In this document: one piece after another, positions 1-8,151 of the stretch | Position numbering within the stretch: position 1 is the stretch's first letter | Layout: the number at the start of each line of letters is the position of its first letter | NCBI GenBank assembly: GCA_050012355.1 | Contig: JBEKHI010000030.1 | Location: forward strand, 1 to 36,015 | DNA length: 36,015 bases | Direction of reading: 5' to 3' | Origin: JBEKHI01 sp050012355 | GTDB lineage: Bacteria > Actinomycetota > Actinomycetes > Streptosporangiales > Streptosporangiaceae | Program-made: the position numbers and the translations under genes | Notes under the pieces: model-generated | Told to the model about the DNA's origin: nothing | The model's input: only the letters and a program-made list of their open reading frames with translations | The model's database searches: none

Positions 1-168
1 CTATGGTGGCGGCGGTCGATCGGGGTCTCTTTGCCGACAGGTGCCGCACCACCCGCGCTCCGTACACGATTTGCGCCGATGCGACCGTCGGCGTGTCGGG
101 CCTACCCGACCGCGGTGCGACAAACCCCCGCATACCAGTCAAACGGGGGCTCCGCCGTGGCGTCGCCA
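1..168. other. Left-edge stretch, no recognisable gene
   Basis: No protein family was recognised in any frame here. The short open frames run into the repeat at 169-224 and look accidental. Two small hairpins are visible: GTCGGG/CCCGAC at 95-110 with a 4-nt loop, and CCCCCG/CGGGGG at 125-149 with a 13-nt loop. The stretch is probably intergenic DNA downstream of ssrA. Confidence 0.4.
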
Positions 169-224
169 CCCCAGCGATGGGCCATCGATAGCGCTATGAC
201 CCCAGCGGTGGGCCATCGATGGGG
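169..224. repeat. Dispersed repeat family 1, copy A (56 bp)
   Basis: The reverse complement of this segment matches the copy at 26384-26439 in 51 of 56 positions (hand count). It holds two half-units, each built on the 11-bp core GATGGGCCATC or a near variant, flanked by CCCC/GGGG. The half-units are separated by a short CTATGA-like spacer. It lies between the ssrA terminator and the window edge, outside any recognised gene. Confidence 0.8.
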
Positions 225-326
225 TCGGCAACTCGCCGAGGTCAACAACATCAGCCCCACAGGCATCGCCTGTCGCTCTGTTGGGCACCGCGGTTGCGGT
301 ACGGGTGCCGTACAGCCAAACAAGAA

Positions 327-357
327 CCGCCCAGCAGCCGGGTGGGCTGCTGGGCGG
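327..357 (-). terminator. Intrinsic terminator of ssrA
   Basis: A perfect 13-bp inverted repeat (CCGCCCAGCAGCC / GGCTGCTGGGCGG) with a 5-nt loop begins 9 nt past the mature 3' end of the tmRNA. On the minus strand it is followed by the T-rich run TTCTTGTTTGG. Position and form fit a Rho-independent terminator. Confidence 0.85.
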
Positions 358-365
358 ACATGGAG

Positions 366-740
366 TGGAGGTGGCGGGAATCGAACCCGCGTCCTTCAGG
401 ACCTCACCAGGACTTCTCCGAGCGCAGCCTGCTGTGTTTTTCTCAGCCCCGGCAATCACGCAGGCAAGTTGCCGACGGGCTCAGCCACTGTTTGATGTCC
501 TAGTCTGTCCCGTGGCCGGGCGGACCAGTGAAGCCCTCTAGCTGATGCCAGGCTCCGGGCCGAAGGCACTCCCGGACTGACAGCCTCTTTAAGTTACTTA
601 CGCTGCGAGAGCGAAAGTGGAGGCAGTGCGCTTAGAGTTGGCACTTGTAATTTTGCGGTTACGGGATTTACGAGGTCACAACCGCAACCCTCGGCTCGCT
701 TCTCCTGGATCAACCACCGAAGTCGAAACCTTTCACCCCC
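366..740 (-). ncRNA. ssrA: Transfer-messenger RNA (tmRNA)
   Basis: tmRNA rescues stalled ribosomes: it acts first as an alanyl-tRNA mimic, then as an mRNA for a degradation tag, working with SmpB (encoded at 4389-4853). The minus strand begins GGGGGTGAAAGGTTTCGACT, the conserved tmRNA 5' end, and ends with the T-arm GCGGG-TTCGATT-CCCGC followed by CACCTCC. That CACCTCC pairs with the 5' GGGGGTG to form the acceptor stem. The discriminator A is followed by CTC, so the terminal CCA is not encoded and must be added after transcription. The length of 375 nt is normal for a one-piece actinobacterial tmRNA. A promoter lies at 761-789 and a terminator at 327-357, so it is a self-contained unit. Confidence 0.96.
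598..642 (-). other. tmRNA proteolysis-tag reading frame
   Basis: Within ssrA the minus strand reads GCC AAC TCT AAG ... GCA GCG TAA, giving the tag ANSKRTASTFALAA. The resume codon is GCC (Ala), and a second TAA follows one nucleotide after the first. The FALAA/YALAA ending is the degron typical of actinobacteria, recognised by ClpXP-type proteases. Confidence 0.9.
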
Positions 741-760
741 ATGTTCAGTTGTCTGGACTG

Positions 761-789
761 ACCATACCCGTTTAACAGCCGCCAGCCAA
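761..789 (-). promoter_or_regulatory. Probable ssrA promoter
   Basis: On the minus strand TTGGCT (784-789) and TATGGT (761-766) are separated by 17 bp, a reasonable sigma-70-type promoter. Transcription would begin some 15 nt before the mature tmRNA 5' end, which fits 5' trimming by RNase P. This is a prediction from motif and spacing only. Confidence 0.5.
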
Positions 790-822
790 CCAAGATTCCC
801 TTGGGGGACCCAAAAACGTGAT

Positions 823-868
823 GATCCCCCCGGGCGCTGGCGGTGGCCGAGACGCGCCCGGGGGGATC
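823..868 (-). terminator. Strong terminator-like hairpin upstream of ssrA
   Basis: A perfect 15-bp inverted repeat (GATCCCCCCGGGCGC and its complement) has a 16-nt loop. On the minus strand it is followed after 6 nt by TTTTT (812-816), which fits an intrinsic terminator. It would end any minus-strand transcript coming from the repeat region at 978-1400 before the ssrA promoter. Confidence 0.65.
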
Positions 869-898
869 GACCGGCAGGGTCGGAGCCGGTCCGGATGT

Positions 899-925
899 CC
901 GGGCCTCCCCCGAGATGAGGCCCGG
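899..925. other. 9-bp hairpin
   Basis: CCGGGCCTC and GAGGCCCGG form a perfect 9-bp stem around a 9-nt loop. It lies 30 nt upstream (minus-strand sense) of the terminator at 823-868 and may belong to the same termination region. No T-run follows it directly. Confidence 0.5.
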
Positions 926-977
926 CCCTATCACGACGACTGGGCCGCAACCCCCCAAAGCGAGCCACAGTCAAACG

Positions 978-1400
978 TTAAGACGCCTTTGAGTAGTCTA
1001 ATGGTTGCTTTAAGTTGCGAGATGTTTGGCAAAGTTTTGGCAAAGTTACAGAAGGGGCACGTGAGCACCTGCGAGACACGCCCCGTAACGGGATATATGC
1101 GACCCCGAGGCCCAGTCTCGCTTCCTTCTTCGCGGCCTTCGTTGCCTTAGTGGCCTTCGAACCCTTTGTATGCTTCGCACCCTTCGTGCGTTTCGTGAAC
1201 GTCACAGCCTTCACAGCCTTCACAGCCTTCACAGTGTCGCTTGCCACCCCATGCTGCTGGCAGGCGACATTCACAGCCTTCGCGGGCTTCGCCTCCTTGG
1301 CGGGCCTCACGGACTTCACGGGACTCACGGGCCTCACCCCCCTTGCAGGCCTCACGGGCCTCACGCCCTTTGCGGGCTTCACGGGCTTCATGCCCGCCAT
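978..1400 (-). CDS. Possible Lys/Arg-rich repeat protein (doubtful)
   Basis: The family was not recognised. From an ATG at 1400 the frame gives 140 residues. Residues from about 4 to 87 follow a three-residue rhythm of a basic residue followed by a variable residue and V, A or T (for example KPVKPAKGVRPV, later KAVKAVKAV and KGSKATKATKAA). Such Lys/Ala/Pro tracts resemble DNA-binding tails of histone-H1-like proteins. The last 45 residues have no visible pattern. In favour of a gene: the third codon positions of the repeat are mostly G/C in this frame, and a terminator with a T-run lies downstream (823-868). Against: no convincing ribosome-binding site, and a 9-bp repeat opens all three frames. 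It may simply be non-coding repeat DNA. Confidence 0.25.
   Translation of the reverse strand: MAGMKPVKPAKGVRPVRPARGVRPVSPVKSVRPAKEAKPAKAVNVACQQHGVASDTVKAVKAVKAVTFTKRTKGAKHTKGSKATKATKAAKKEARLGLGVAYIPLRGVSRRCSRAPSVTLPKLCQTSRNLKQPLDYSKAS
1139..1391. repeat. Degenerate 9-bp tandem repeat region
   Basis: On the minus strand units such as GTGAAGGCT, GTGAGGCCC and GTGAAGCCC recur with a 9-bp period. Three consecutive near-identical GTGAAGGCT units occur around 1203-1232. Further down units alternate between AAGGCN, ACGAAG and similar forms. The region is interrupted at about 1233-1268 by unrelated sequence. It is the only stretch of this kind in the window. Confidence 0.7.
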
Positions 1401-1790
1401 GTCGCATGCGGCCGCCCCCGGGCAGGTCATCGACATGCCCGCAGCGGCGGTCGGCCGGAGCCAGGCAGCGATCCGGGTATAGGGAAGGCTAGGTGCAGCT
1501 GGAGCTACACCAATGCTTCCCGTTGCCAGCCAGCCCGTCCCCCAAACCCGCAGATATGGTGCATAGGCGCTGCCTAGCGAGGGGGCATCGACGGCAGAGT
1601 AGAGGACTCCGGGCGCGTGGTGCCGCCCTGGTGCGGGTCTTGGGTTTTCGGCAGACGGGATGCGAAGCAAGGCGCGCTTGCGGGGTGTTGCGGGTCTTAG
1701 CGGTGATTCAATTCACGTCGCCAGGCCGACAGTGAGGTTCACGAACCGGACATCCATGCCATCTCGCCCTGCTGCCGCGCCCGGTGATTG

Positions 1791-1842
1791 TGGTTGGTGC
1801 GGCAGTACCCGCATTCTTATCTGGGCAGTGCAGCACCGACCA
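1791..1842. repeat. Dispersed repeat family 2, copy 1 (52 bp palindrome)
   Basis: Two 20-nt arms, TGGTTGGTGCGGCAGTACCC and GGGCAGTGCAGCACCGACCA, pair at 16 of 20 positions around a 12-nt centre. The reverse complement matches the copy at 34096-34147 in 42 of 52 positions (hand count). It is intergenic. Confidence 0.75.
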
Positions 1843-2020
1843 TAATCCCCCGAGTTCAGAGACGGCAGCGAGGGGCGGAGCAACCCGGTGATATCGCATC
1901 AAACCGGTCGGGCCGGGCGGGTGCGGCCGCACCGCGCACCCGGGCGCGCGGTGTCCAGGGCCGGTGTGGGGTGCCCAGGGCCAGTCCCAGTGCCGGTGTG
2001 CGGTGCCCGCCCGGTGCCGG

Positions 2021-2062
2021 TGTGCGGTGTGCGGTGTGCGGTGTGCGGTGTGCGGTGTGCGG
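2021..2062. repeat. 7-bp microsatellite, six perfect TGTGCGG units
   Basis: Six uninterrupted copies of TGTGCGG are followed by the degenerate unit TGCCGG. The array lies 47 bp beyond the PBP-like stop codon, so it is in the 3' flank of that gene. Confidence 0.9.
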
Positions 2063-2108
2063 TGCCGGTGGTGCTTGGCGCACTCGGGGCGGGGTGCGGG
2101 GTGCGGGG

Positions 2109-4343
2109 CTAGTGGATCAGGTTGAGGAAGGTTGCGGTCATGGCGGTGGCGGCCTGGGTGGCGGAGGAACTGGTCTCCAGGATCGAGAACGCCATGTCGC
2201 CGCGGTAGCCGACGAACCAGCTCTCCCAGGCGTGCGCGCCAGTCTGGACCACCCCGGCCTGCCCGTAGACGGGGGTACCGGAGACGTTGGCGGCCTCGGC
2301 GGCACCGGACTGGACCGCTGCCCGCATCAGGTTGCGCAGCTCGCTGAGGCCGCTGGTGGACAGCGGTGCGTGCCAGGTGGCGGACGGGTCGGAGGCGAGG
2401 ATCGCGGGAGCGTGGCCGGTACCGCTGTCCACCTCGGCAGCCACCAGGGCCATGCCGAGCGGGCTGACCCGCACTCCCCCATCGCCGATCGCGTCGGCGG
2501 CCAGTCCCGCGTTGTCGGCGAGCGGCTCGGTGGAACCCGAAAACGCCTGGAGCGGCAGGTCCCATGTCGTGCCGATGCCGAAGCTCTTCTCCGCGGCCGA
2601 CAACTCGCTGGCAGTCAGCAGCGTCGACAGGTTGGCGAACGCGGTACCGCAGCCGTCGGCGAAGTCGGTCACGAATGGCGCGTTGGCCCCGGAGCCCGTC
2701 GTGGTGGTGAAGGTCTGGCCGCCCACATCGGTGGAGGGTTCGCAGGGCACTTCTTTGTCAGCCGAGAAGCCGTTGCTGAGTAGCGCGGCGGCCGACACGA
2801 TGCTGAACGCCATGCCAGGCTGCAGCCGGGAATCGAGCACCCCTCCTGACGGGAGAGCCTGGCCACTGGCCGAATGCTGCGCGACCGCGAGGATGTCACC
2901 GGTCGAGGCCTGGACAACGGCGATCTCGCCCGATTGCGACGACTCGGAGTCCAGCGCGCTCACCGCCGCTTGCTGGACGTTCCCGTCAATCGTCGTCTTC
3001 ACCGGTGTGCCTGACGTACCGGCCCAGTGCCGCACCGTTTTGACCACCTGGCCGCTGGAGTTCACCACCAGCACGCTGGTCGACGGGGTGCCTGCCAGTG
3101 CGGTTTGGTACACCTGCTCGATGCCGGACTGGCCGATCGTCTCACCGGGCTGATACGCGGAGCCCTGCGCCCGGAGCATGCCTGAGTCCTCGGTTCCCAC
3201 CGTTCCGACGATCTCGCTTGCGGTCGAGTCGAACATCCGCGCGCTCTCGGCGCGTGCGGTCAGCCCGGGGATGCTCCGCAGTTCGGCTTGCATTCTCGCG
3301 TAGTCAGCCTGGTCCAGGGTGAGCAACTCCAGGAACGACCGAGGCGGCGCGGCCTGGATCTCGCCGAGGACCTGAACCGGATCGAGGCCGGTCACGTTGG
3401 CGAAGTCACTGGCCGTCCGCGAGGCATCGGAGAGCTTGCCAGGGGTAACACCGATCACCTCGGTGTCGGAGGAGGTCAGCAGGGACTTGCCCGACGAATC
3501 AAACACCTGAGCTCGCGGGCTGTACGTGGTCACGACCGCGAGCCGCTCCCCAGCGGCGAGGTCCGGTTCGATGACGCTAGGCGACCAGTGGATTTTCCAG
3601 CCGCCATGGCTCGACTGAAGCGAGAAGTGTCCCTGGTATGTCCACTGGTGCCCGCCTTCCGCGATGTCGACGGTCGCCTCAAAGTTCGCCTGGGCGGTCT
3701 GGCCTTGCTGAGTCACCGCCCCCATAGACAGGAACATCGCGGTCGCGTCCAGATCGGTCAGCTCTGCCTTCAGAGCGGACTCGACGTCGGCGTTGTCGCC
3801 AGTCGTCAGCGCGGCGGCCGCCGCATAGTGCTGCTGCTGCCAGTCAAGCAGGAACGCGCGCACGGTGGGTTCCGCCGATGGTTCGGTGCCGAAGCCAGTC
3901 GCCAGCCCGACGGCCACCACCCCGACCACGACGACCACGAGGCCGATCATGCGCTGGCGGCGAGAAATCCGGCTACGGCGTTGTGGCGTGGGCTTGCGGT
4001 GCGAGGGACCCGAGCGAGGCGGCCTAGGCGGGGCCGCCGGAGAAACCGGAGACGGCCTAGGAGGAACGGACCCGTACGCAGGGGCCGCGGGCGGCGGTAC
4101 TGGCGACGTGACCGGTGGAGGTGCCAGTGGAGCTTGGGCAGCACCGTTCTGGGTGGGCGGAGCGGCCGGGGTGAACGACGGCGAGGCCGTCGGGAAGGTC
4201 GGCCGCACCCGGCGAGGCAACGAGCCGGGAGCCGCGCCCGGAGTACCGGATGCCGCATCTGAAACGCCAGGAGACGCACCGGGCGCGCCGGGCGCGCTCG
4301 TGCGGTCCTTCGAGGAGCCGAGCTTGTCCCAAGGTGCGGTCAT
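2109..4343 (-). CDS. Penicillin-binding-protein homologue lacking all three active-site motifs
   Basis: The 744-residue protein has a Pro/Ala-rich cytoplasmic part (1-130), a membrane anchor (133-152), a MecA_N/NTF2-like domain (about 154-262), a PBP dimerisation domain (about 270-430) and a transpeptidase-fold domain (about 447-744). Class B PBPs cross-link peptidoglycan with SxxK, SxN and KTG motifs. Here the usual PGSTFK is PGMAFS (511-514 are M-A-F-S), SxN is GCG (564-566) and KTG is QAG (695-697). The serine nucleophile and general-base lysine are therefore absent, and transpeptidation or beta-lactam acylation by the known chemistry should be impossible. The fold is otherwise intact and uninterrupted. 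The ATG is preceded by GGAGAG at good spacing. It lies 45 nt downstream of smpB in the same direction. A structural or scaffolding role near the divisome (FtsEX) is an inference. Confidence 0.85.
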   Translation of the reverse strand: MTAPWDKLGSSKDRTSAPGAPGASPGVSDAASGTPGAAPGSLPRRVRPTFPTASPSFTPAAPPTQNGAAQAPLAPPPVTSPVPPPAAPAYGSVPPRPSPVSPAAPPRPPRSGPSHRKPTPQRRSRISRRQRMIGLVVVVVGVVAVGLATGFGTEPSAEPTVRAFLLDWQQQHYAAAAALTTGDNADVESALKAELTDLDATAMFLSMGAVTQQGQTAQANFEATVDIAEGGHQWTYQGHFSLQSSHGGWKIHWSPSVIEPDLAAGERLAVVTTYSPRAQVFDSSGKSLLTSSDTEVIGVTPGKLSDASRTASDFANVTGLDPVQVLGEIQAAPPRSFLELLTLDQADYARMQAELRSIPGLTARAESARMFDSTASEIVGTVGTEDSGMLRAQGSAYQPGETIGQSGIEQVYQTALAGTPSTSVLVVNSSGQVVKTVRHWAGTSGTPVKTTIDGNVQQAAVSALDSESSQSGEIAVVQASTGDILAVAQHSASGQALPSGGVLDSRLQPGMAFSIVSAAALLSNGFSADKEVPCEPSTDVGGQTFTTTTGSGANAPFVTDFADGCGTAFANLSTLLTASELSAAEKSFGIGTTWDLPLQAFSGSTEPLADNAGLAADAIGDGGVRVSPLGMALVAAEVDSGTGHAPAILASDPSATWHAPLSTSGLSELRNLMRAAVQSGAAEAANVSGTPVYGQAGVVQTGAHAWESWFVGYRGDMAFSILETSSSATQAATAMTATFLNLIH

Positions 4344-4388
4344 CGCCGCTCTCCATGAATGTCCGATGGGACGCTGAACGGAACGTCG

Positions 4389-4853
4389 TTACCTACGCCG
4401 CCGCAGGGCACGTTCCACCTCCCTGGCGGCATCCCGCCGTGCCAGGTCATGTCGTTTATCGTATGTCCGCTTCCCCCTGCCAAGCCCCAGCTCCACCTTG
4501 ACTTTTCCATCTTTGAAGTACAGGGACAGCGGCACGAGGGTCAGCCCCTGCTCCGCGGTCTTGGCGGCGATCCGGTCGATCTCCTTGCGATGTAGCAGGA
4601 GCTTCCTGATCCGCCTGGGCTGATGGTTCGTCCAGGTGCCTAGCGTGTACTCCGGAATATGAACGTTATGCAGCCAGACTTCCCCATCCGAGACCTGCGC
4701 GAACCCATCGGTGAGAGATGCTCTCCCGGCCCGCAGCGATTTCACCTCGGTACCCGTGAGTGCCACGCCCGCCTCAAAAGTGTCCTCGATGGCGTATTCG
4801 TGGCGGGCACGCCGGTTGCGGGCAATGACCTGCTGGCCCTTCTCGCGTGCCAC
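4389..4853 (-). CDS. smpB: SsrA-binding protein SmpB
   Basis: SmpB binds the tRNA-like domain of tmRNA and delivers it to stalled ribosomes. The 154-residue product shows the family pattern: an N-terminal basic segment with NRRARHEYAIEDTFEAG, the oligonucleotide-binding-fold core GTEVKSLRAGRASL and GEVWLHNVHIPEY, and the basic C-terminal tail (GKRTYDKRHDLARRDAAREVERALRRRR region) that enters the empty mRNA channel. The start is GTG with an AAGGAGG just upstream. It follows ftsX by about 108 nt on the same strand and precedes the PBP-like gene. Its RNA partner is encoded at 366-740. Confidence 0.97.
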   Translation of the reverse strand: MAREKGQQVIARNRRARHEYAIEDTFEAGVALTGTEVKSLRAGRASLTDGFAQVSDGEVWLHNVHIPEYTLGTWTNHQPRRIRKLLLHRKEIDRIAAKTAEQGLTLVPLSLYFKDGKVKVELGLGRGKRTYDKRHDLARRDAAREVERALRRRR

Positions 4854-4961
4854 GTGCCTCCTTGTCCCCTTCGTGACGACAAAGCCAGGCTACCGGCGCA
4901 CCGGCGCTGGGATATCCCCGCGGAATGACGCTGGACCTCCCCAGGCCCGGCCCCGCTCGCC

Positions 4962-5873
4962 TCAGACGCGCAGGTACCTGCGGAGTGTCAAGAAGGACGT
5001 CACGCCGGTGAGCAGCACTGCAATGCCCATCGCGAGCACAATGACCTCGACCAGGTCGGTGGTCGTCAGGCCCACGTTGTAACTGAAGTACTGATCAAGG
5101 CTACCCAGCAGGACGGATTTAACCGCTACAAGGAGTCCCGCGGCGACAAACCAGCCGATGAGTCCGGCGAAGATACCCTCCAGCAGGAAGGGCAACTGGA
5201 TGTAGAGGTTGGACGCACCCACCAAGCGCATGATGGAGGTCTCACGGCGCCGGTTGAACGCGGACAGCCGGATGGTATTAGCGACAAGCAGAATGGCGGC
5301 GACGATCAGGATCAATGCGATGATGACGACCGCGTTCCGCGCCGCGTAGAGCAGTTTGTAGAACTTGTCGAGGATCGTCATGTCGTTGATGACCGTGTCC
5401 ACGCCAGTGGCGCCCTCGACGGCGCTAGCCACCACGTTGTAGTCGGTGGACGGATCCGCCAGTTTCACCTGGAACGAGTCGGGAATGTCGCCATTGGAAA
5501 CGCTGGAGACCATCGACGGGTCGTTGGCGAAGTACTGCTTGAACTCGCTGTACGCGGCAGCTTGCGAAACGTAGTAGACCTTCTGCACCTGCGGCATCGC
5601 CTGCAGTGTCTGCAGGATCTTGGTCCGGTCCGCCTCGGTCGCCGGCCCGCTGGCCTTGCACGTCGGGTTGGGGCTCGTTGCGTCACACAGGTAGATGGAA
5701 ACCTCGACCTTGGACTGCCAGTAGGTCCTCGTGTTGTCGACCTGCTTCACGAATAGCAGACCAGTACCGAGCAGGGAAAGGCTGATGGCGACCACCACGA
5801 TGAGCGCGATCGTCATCGTGAGGTTTCGGCGCAGCCCAATCCAGATCTCCTGGAACACGAAAGCTGAACGCAT
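4962..5873 (-). CDS. ftsX: Cell-division ABC transporter permease FtsX
   Basis: FtsX is the membrane half of FtsEX, which couples ATP hydrolysis in the cytoplasm to activation of periplasmic or extracellular peptidoglycan hydrolases during division. The 303-residue protein has a first transmembrane helix at about 20-42, then an extracellular domain (about 45-170) containing a Cys pair (YLCDATSPNPTCK). Three further helices follow in the C-terminal FtsX domain, including the RRRETSIMRLVGAS segment typical of the family. The start ATG is 30 nt from the ftsE stop, so the two form an operon. An AGGAG lies about 13 nt before the ATG, a rather long spacing. Confidence 0.96.
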   Translation of the reverse strand: MRSAFVFQEIWIGLRRNLTMTIALIVVVAISLSLLGTGLLFVKQVDNTRTYWQSKVEVSIYLCDATSPNPTCKASGPATEADRTKILQTLQAMPQVQKVYYVSQAAAYSEFKQYFANDPSMVSSVSNGDIPDSFQVKLADPSTDYNVVASAVEGATGVDTVINDMTILDKFYKLLYAARNAVVIIALILIVAAILLVANTIRLSAFNRRRETSIMRLVGASNLYIQLPFLLEGIFAGLIGWFVAAGLLVAVKSVLLGSLDQYFSYNVGLTTTDLVEVIVLAMGIAVLLTGVTSFLTLRRYLRV

Positions 5874-5903
5874 GCTGGCGGATATCTCCTGATTAGCGGG
5901 ACG

Positions 5904-6593
5904 TCAGTAGGCCTGACCGTACACGCCGCGAGACTGATCCCGGACCACTTTGCCGTATTCGAGTTCAATGACCCGTTTACGCATGGAGTCCACGATCGCG
6001 GCGTCGTGGGTGGCCATCACCACCGTAGTGCCGGTGCGGTTGATTCGGTCAAGCACCTTCATGATTCCGATAGAGGTCGCGGGGTCGATATTTCCGGTGG
6101 GCTCGTCCGCGAGCAGGATCATCGGGCGGTTGACGAAGGCGCGCGCCACCGCCACTCGCTGCTGTTCACCACCCGATAGCTCGTCGGGCATCCGGTCGTG
6201 CTTGCCCTCCAGGCCCACCAGGTCGATCACCTCGGGCACGACCCGCTTGATGAACCGGCGGTTCTTGCCGATGACCTCGAGAGCGAACGCGACGTTCTGG
6301 TAGACGTTCTTGTTCGGCAGCAGCCGGAAGTCCTGGAACACGCAGCCGATGCGACGGCGCAGATAAGGGACCTTCCAGTTGGTGAGGCGAGCCAAGTCCT
6401 TGCCCGCCACGTGGATCTGTCCCTCGGACGGCCGCTCCTCCTTGAGGATCAGCCGCAAGAACGTGGACTTACCCGACCCAGAAGGTCCGACGAGAAACAC
6501 GAACTCACCCTTGTCGACCCCCAGGTTCACGTTCTCGAGGGCGGCACGGGCCTGGTTCGGGTAGATCTTGCTTACGTTATTGAAGTTGATCAC
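5904..6593 (-). CDS. ftsE: Cell-division ABC transporter ATPase FtsE
   Basis: This is the cytoplasmic ATPase of FtsEX. The start is taken at GTG 6593 (product MINFNNVSKIYPN...), giving 229 residues, the length of the mycobacterial protein. A longer open frame extends upstream but its sequence has no resemblance to FtsE. Walker A GPSGSGKST is at 36-44, the Q-loop in CVFQDFR near 85-90, the signature LSGGEQQ at 139-145, Walker B ILLADEPTG at 159-167 and the H-loop in MATHD. It is the first gene of the ftsE-ftsX-smpB group. A GCAAC-N6-GTAAC direct repeat lies about 50 bp upstream and may be a regulator site. Confidence 0.96.
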   Translation of the reverse strand: MINFNNVSKIYPNQARAALENVNLGVDKGEFVFLVGPSGSGKSTFLRLILKEERPSEGQIHVAGKDLARLTNWKVPYLRRRIGCVFQDFRLLPNKNVYQNVAFALEVIGKNRRFIKRVVPEVIDLVGLEGKHDRMPDELSGGEQQRVAVARAFVNRPMILLADEPTGNIDPATSIGIMKVLDRINRTGTTVVMATHDAAIVDSMRKRVIELEYGKVVRDQSRGVYGQAY

Positions 6594-6641
6594 GGGGCCA
6601 TCACAAGTGTTGTCGGCTCGGAGCACTCTCGACCGCCTCAG

Positions 6642-6657
6642 GCAACCTGTGGGTAAC
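6642..6657. promoter_or_regulatory. GTNAC-type direct repeat upstream of ftsE
   Basis: GCAAC (6642-6646) and GTAAC (6653-6657) are spaced by 6 bp in the 161-bp divergent region between ftsE and the zinc-ribbon gene. MtrA and GlnR in actinomycetes bind GTNAC-N6-GTNAC-like repeats. One half-site deviates at one position. This is a motif match only. Confidence 0.35.
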
Positions 6658-6754
6658 CTGATTTGGCCAGGGAACAGTCTAGGGGGAAACTGGCAGCTAA
6701 GGCCGTGGTTCGCGGTAAACGGGCCGGGGCGTGGCGACCGGAAGGGGTCGAGAC

Positions 6755-6937
6755 ATGAGCTGCGAGCACCTGATCTGCGCCCATTGTTCCGGACCGGTGG
6801 CGGAGGGCCGGTGCCCGTCTTGCCGGGCCGCCCGAGCCCACATTCACCGGAACGTGCCGGGCATTTCACCACAGGTGATCATTGCTGCCGCTGTGCTAAT
6901 AGTCACGTTGCTGGTGCTGATCGCCGCCCACGCCTGA
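6755..6937 (+). CDS. Small zinc-ribbon membrane protein
   Basis: The function is unknown. The 60-residue protein carries an N-terminal zinc-ribbon-like cysteine set (C8-x2-C11 and C20-x2-C23, with an extra C3) followed by one transmembrane helix (about 40-58) and almost no tail. A single metal-binding knuckle on a membrane anchor is therefore predicted. ATG 6755 is preferred to the in-frame GTG at 6731 because GAAGGGG sits 7 nt before it. The gene is transcribed away from ftsE and converges on prfB. The hairpin-forming family 1 repeat at 6946-7000 begins 8 nt past its stop. Confidence 0.75.
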   Translation: MSCEHLICAHCSGPVAEGRCPSCRAARAHIHRNVPGISPQVIIAAAVLIVTLLVLIAAHA

Positions 6938-6945
6938 GTGCGGAG

Positions 6946-7000
6946 CCCATGGATGGCCCATCGAGGGGGCTATAACGCCAGCGATGGGCCATCCATGGGG
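6946..7000. repeat. Dispersed repeat family 1, copy B (hairpin between convergent genes)
   Basis: CCCATGGATGGCCCATCG on the left and its complement CGATGGGCCATCCATGGG on the right form an 18-bp stem around a centre containing GGGGGCTATAACGC. The second half-unit is inverted relative to copies A and C, which makes this copy a full palindrome. It lies between the 3' ends of the zinc-ribbon gene and prfB and could act as a bidirectional terminator, although it lacks a clear T-run. Confidence 0.75.
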
Positions 7001-7031
7001 CTCAGATGCGGGCCCGCACGGGGCGCGTGGG

Positions 7032-8141
<1,110 letters not shown>

Positions 8142-8151
8142 AGGTAAGAGC

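Larger units (their letters stand above)
1401..2108. other. Long gene-free region
   Basis: No protein family was recognised on either strand. The open frames here mostly translate short repeats. The region contains a family 2 palindrome (1791-1842), and from about 1915 a low-complexity GTGC/CCGG-rich tract ending in a 7-bp microsatellite (2021-2062) just past the stop of the PBP-like gene. Confidence 0.5.

Noticed and set aside
366..395. tRNA gene suggested by the GGTTCGAATCC-like T-arm
   Set aside because: The arm belongs to tmRNA; no D-arm or anticodon arm is adjacent.
594..974. Minus-strand open frame covering the tmRNA tag region
   Set aside because: It is read through structured RNA and the ssrA promoter, and has no family resemblance.
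1139..1391. CRISPR array
   Set aside because: The period is 9 bp with no unique spacers of regular length; it is a degenerate tandem repeat.
6594..6872. N-terminal extension of FtsE
   Set aside because: The added residues do not resemble FtsE and run through the promoter region; GTG 6593 gives the standard 229-residue protein.
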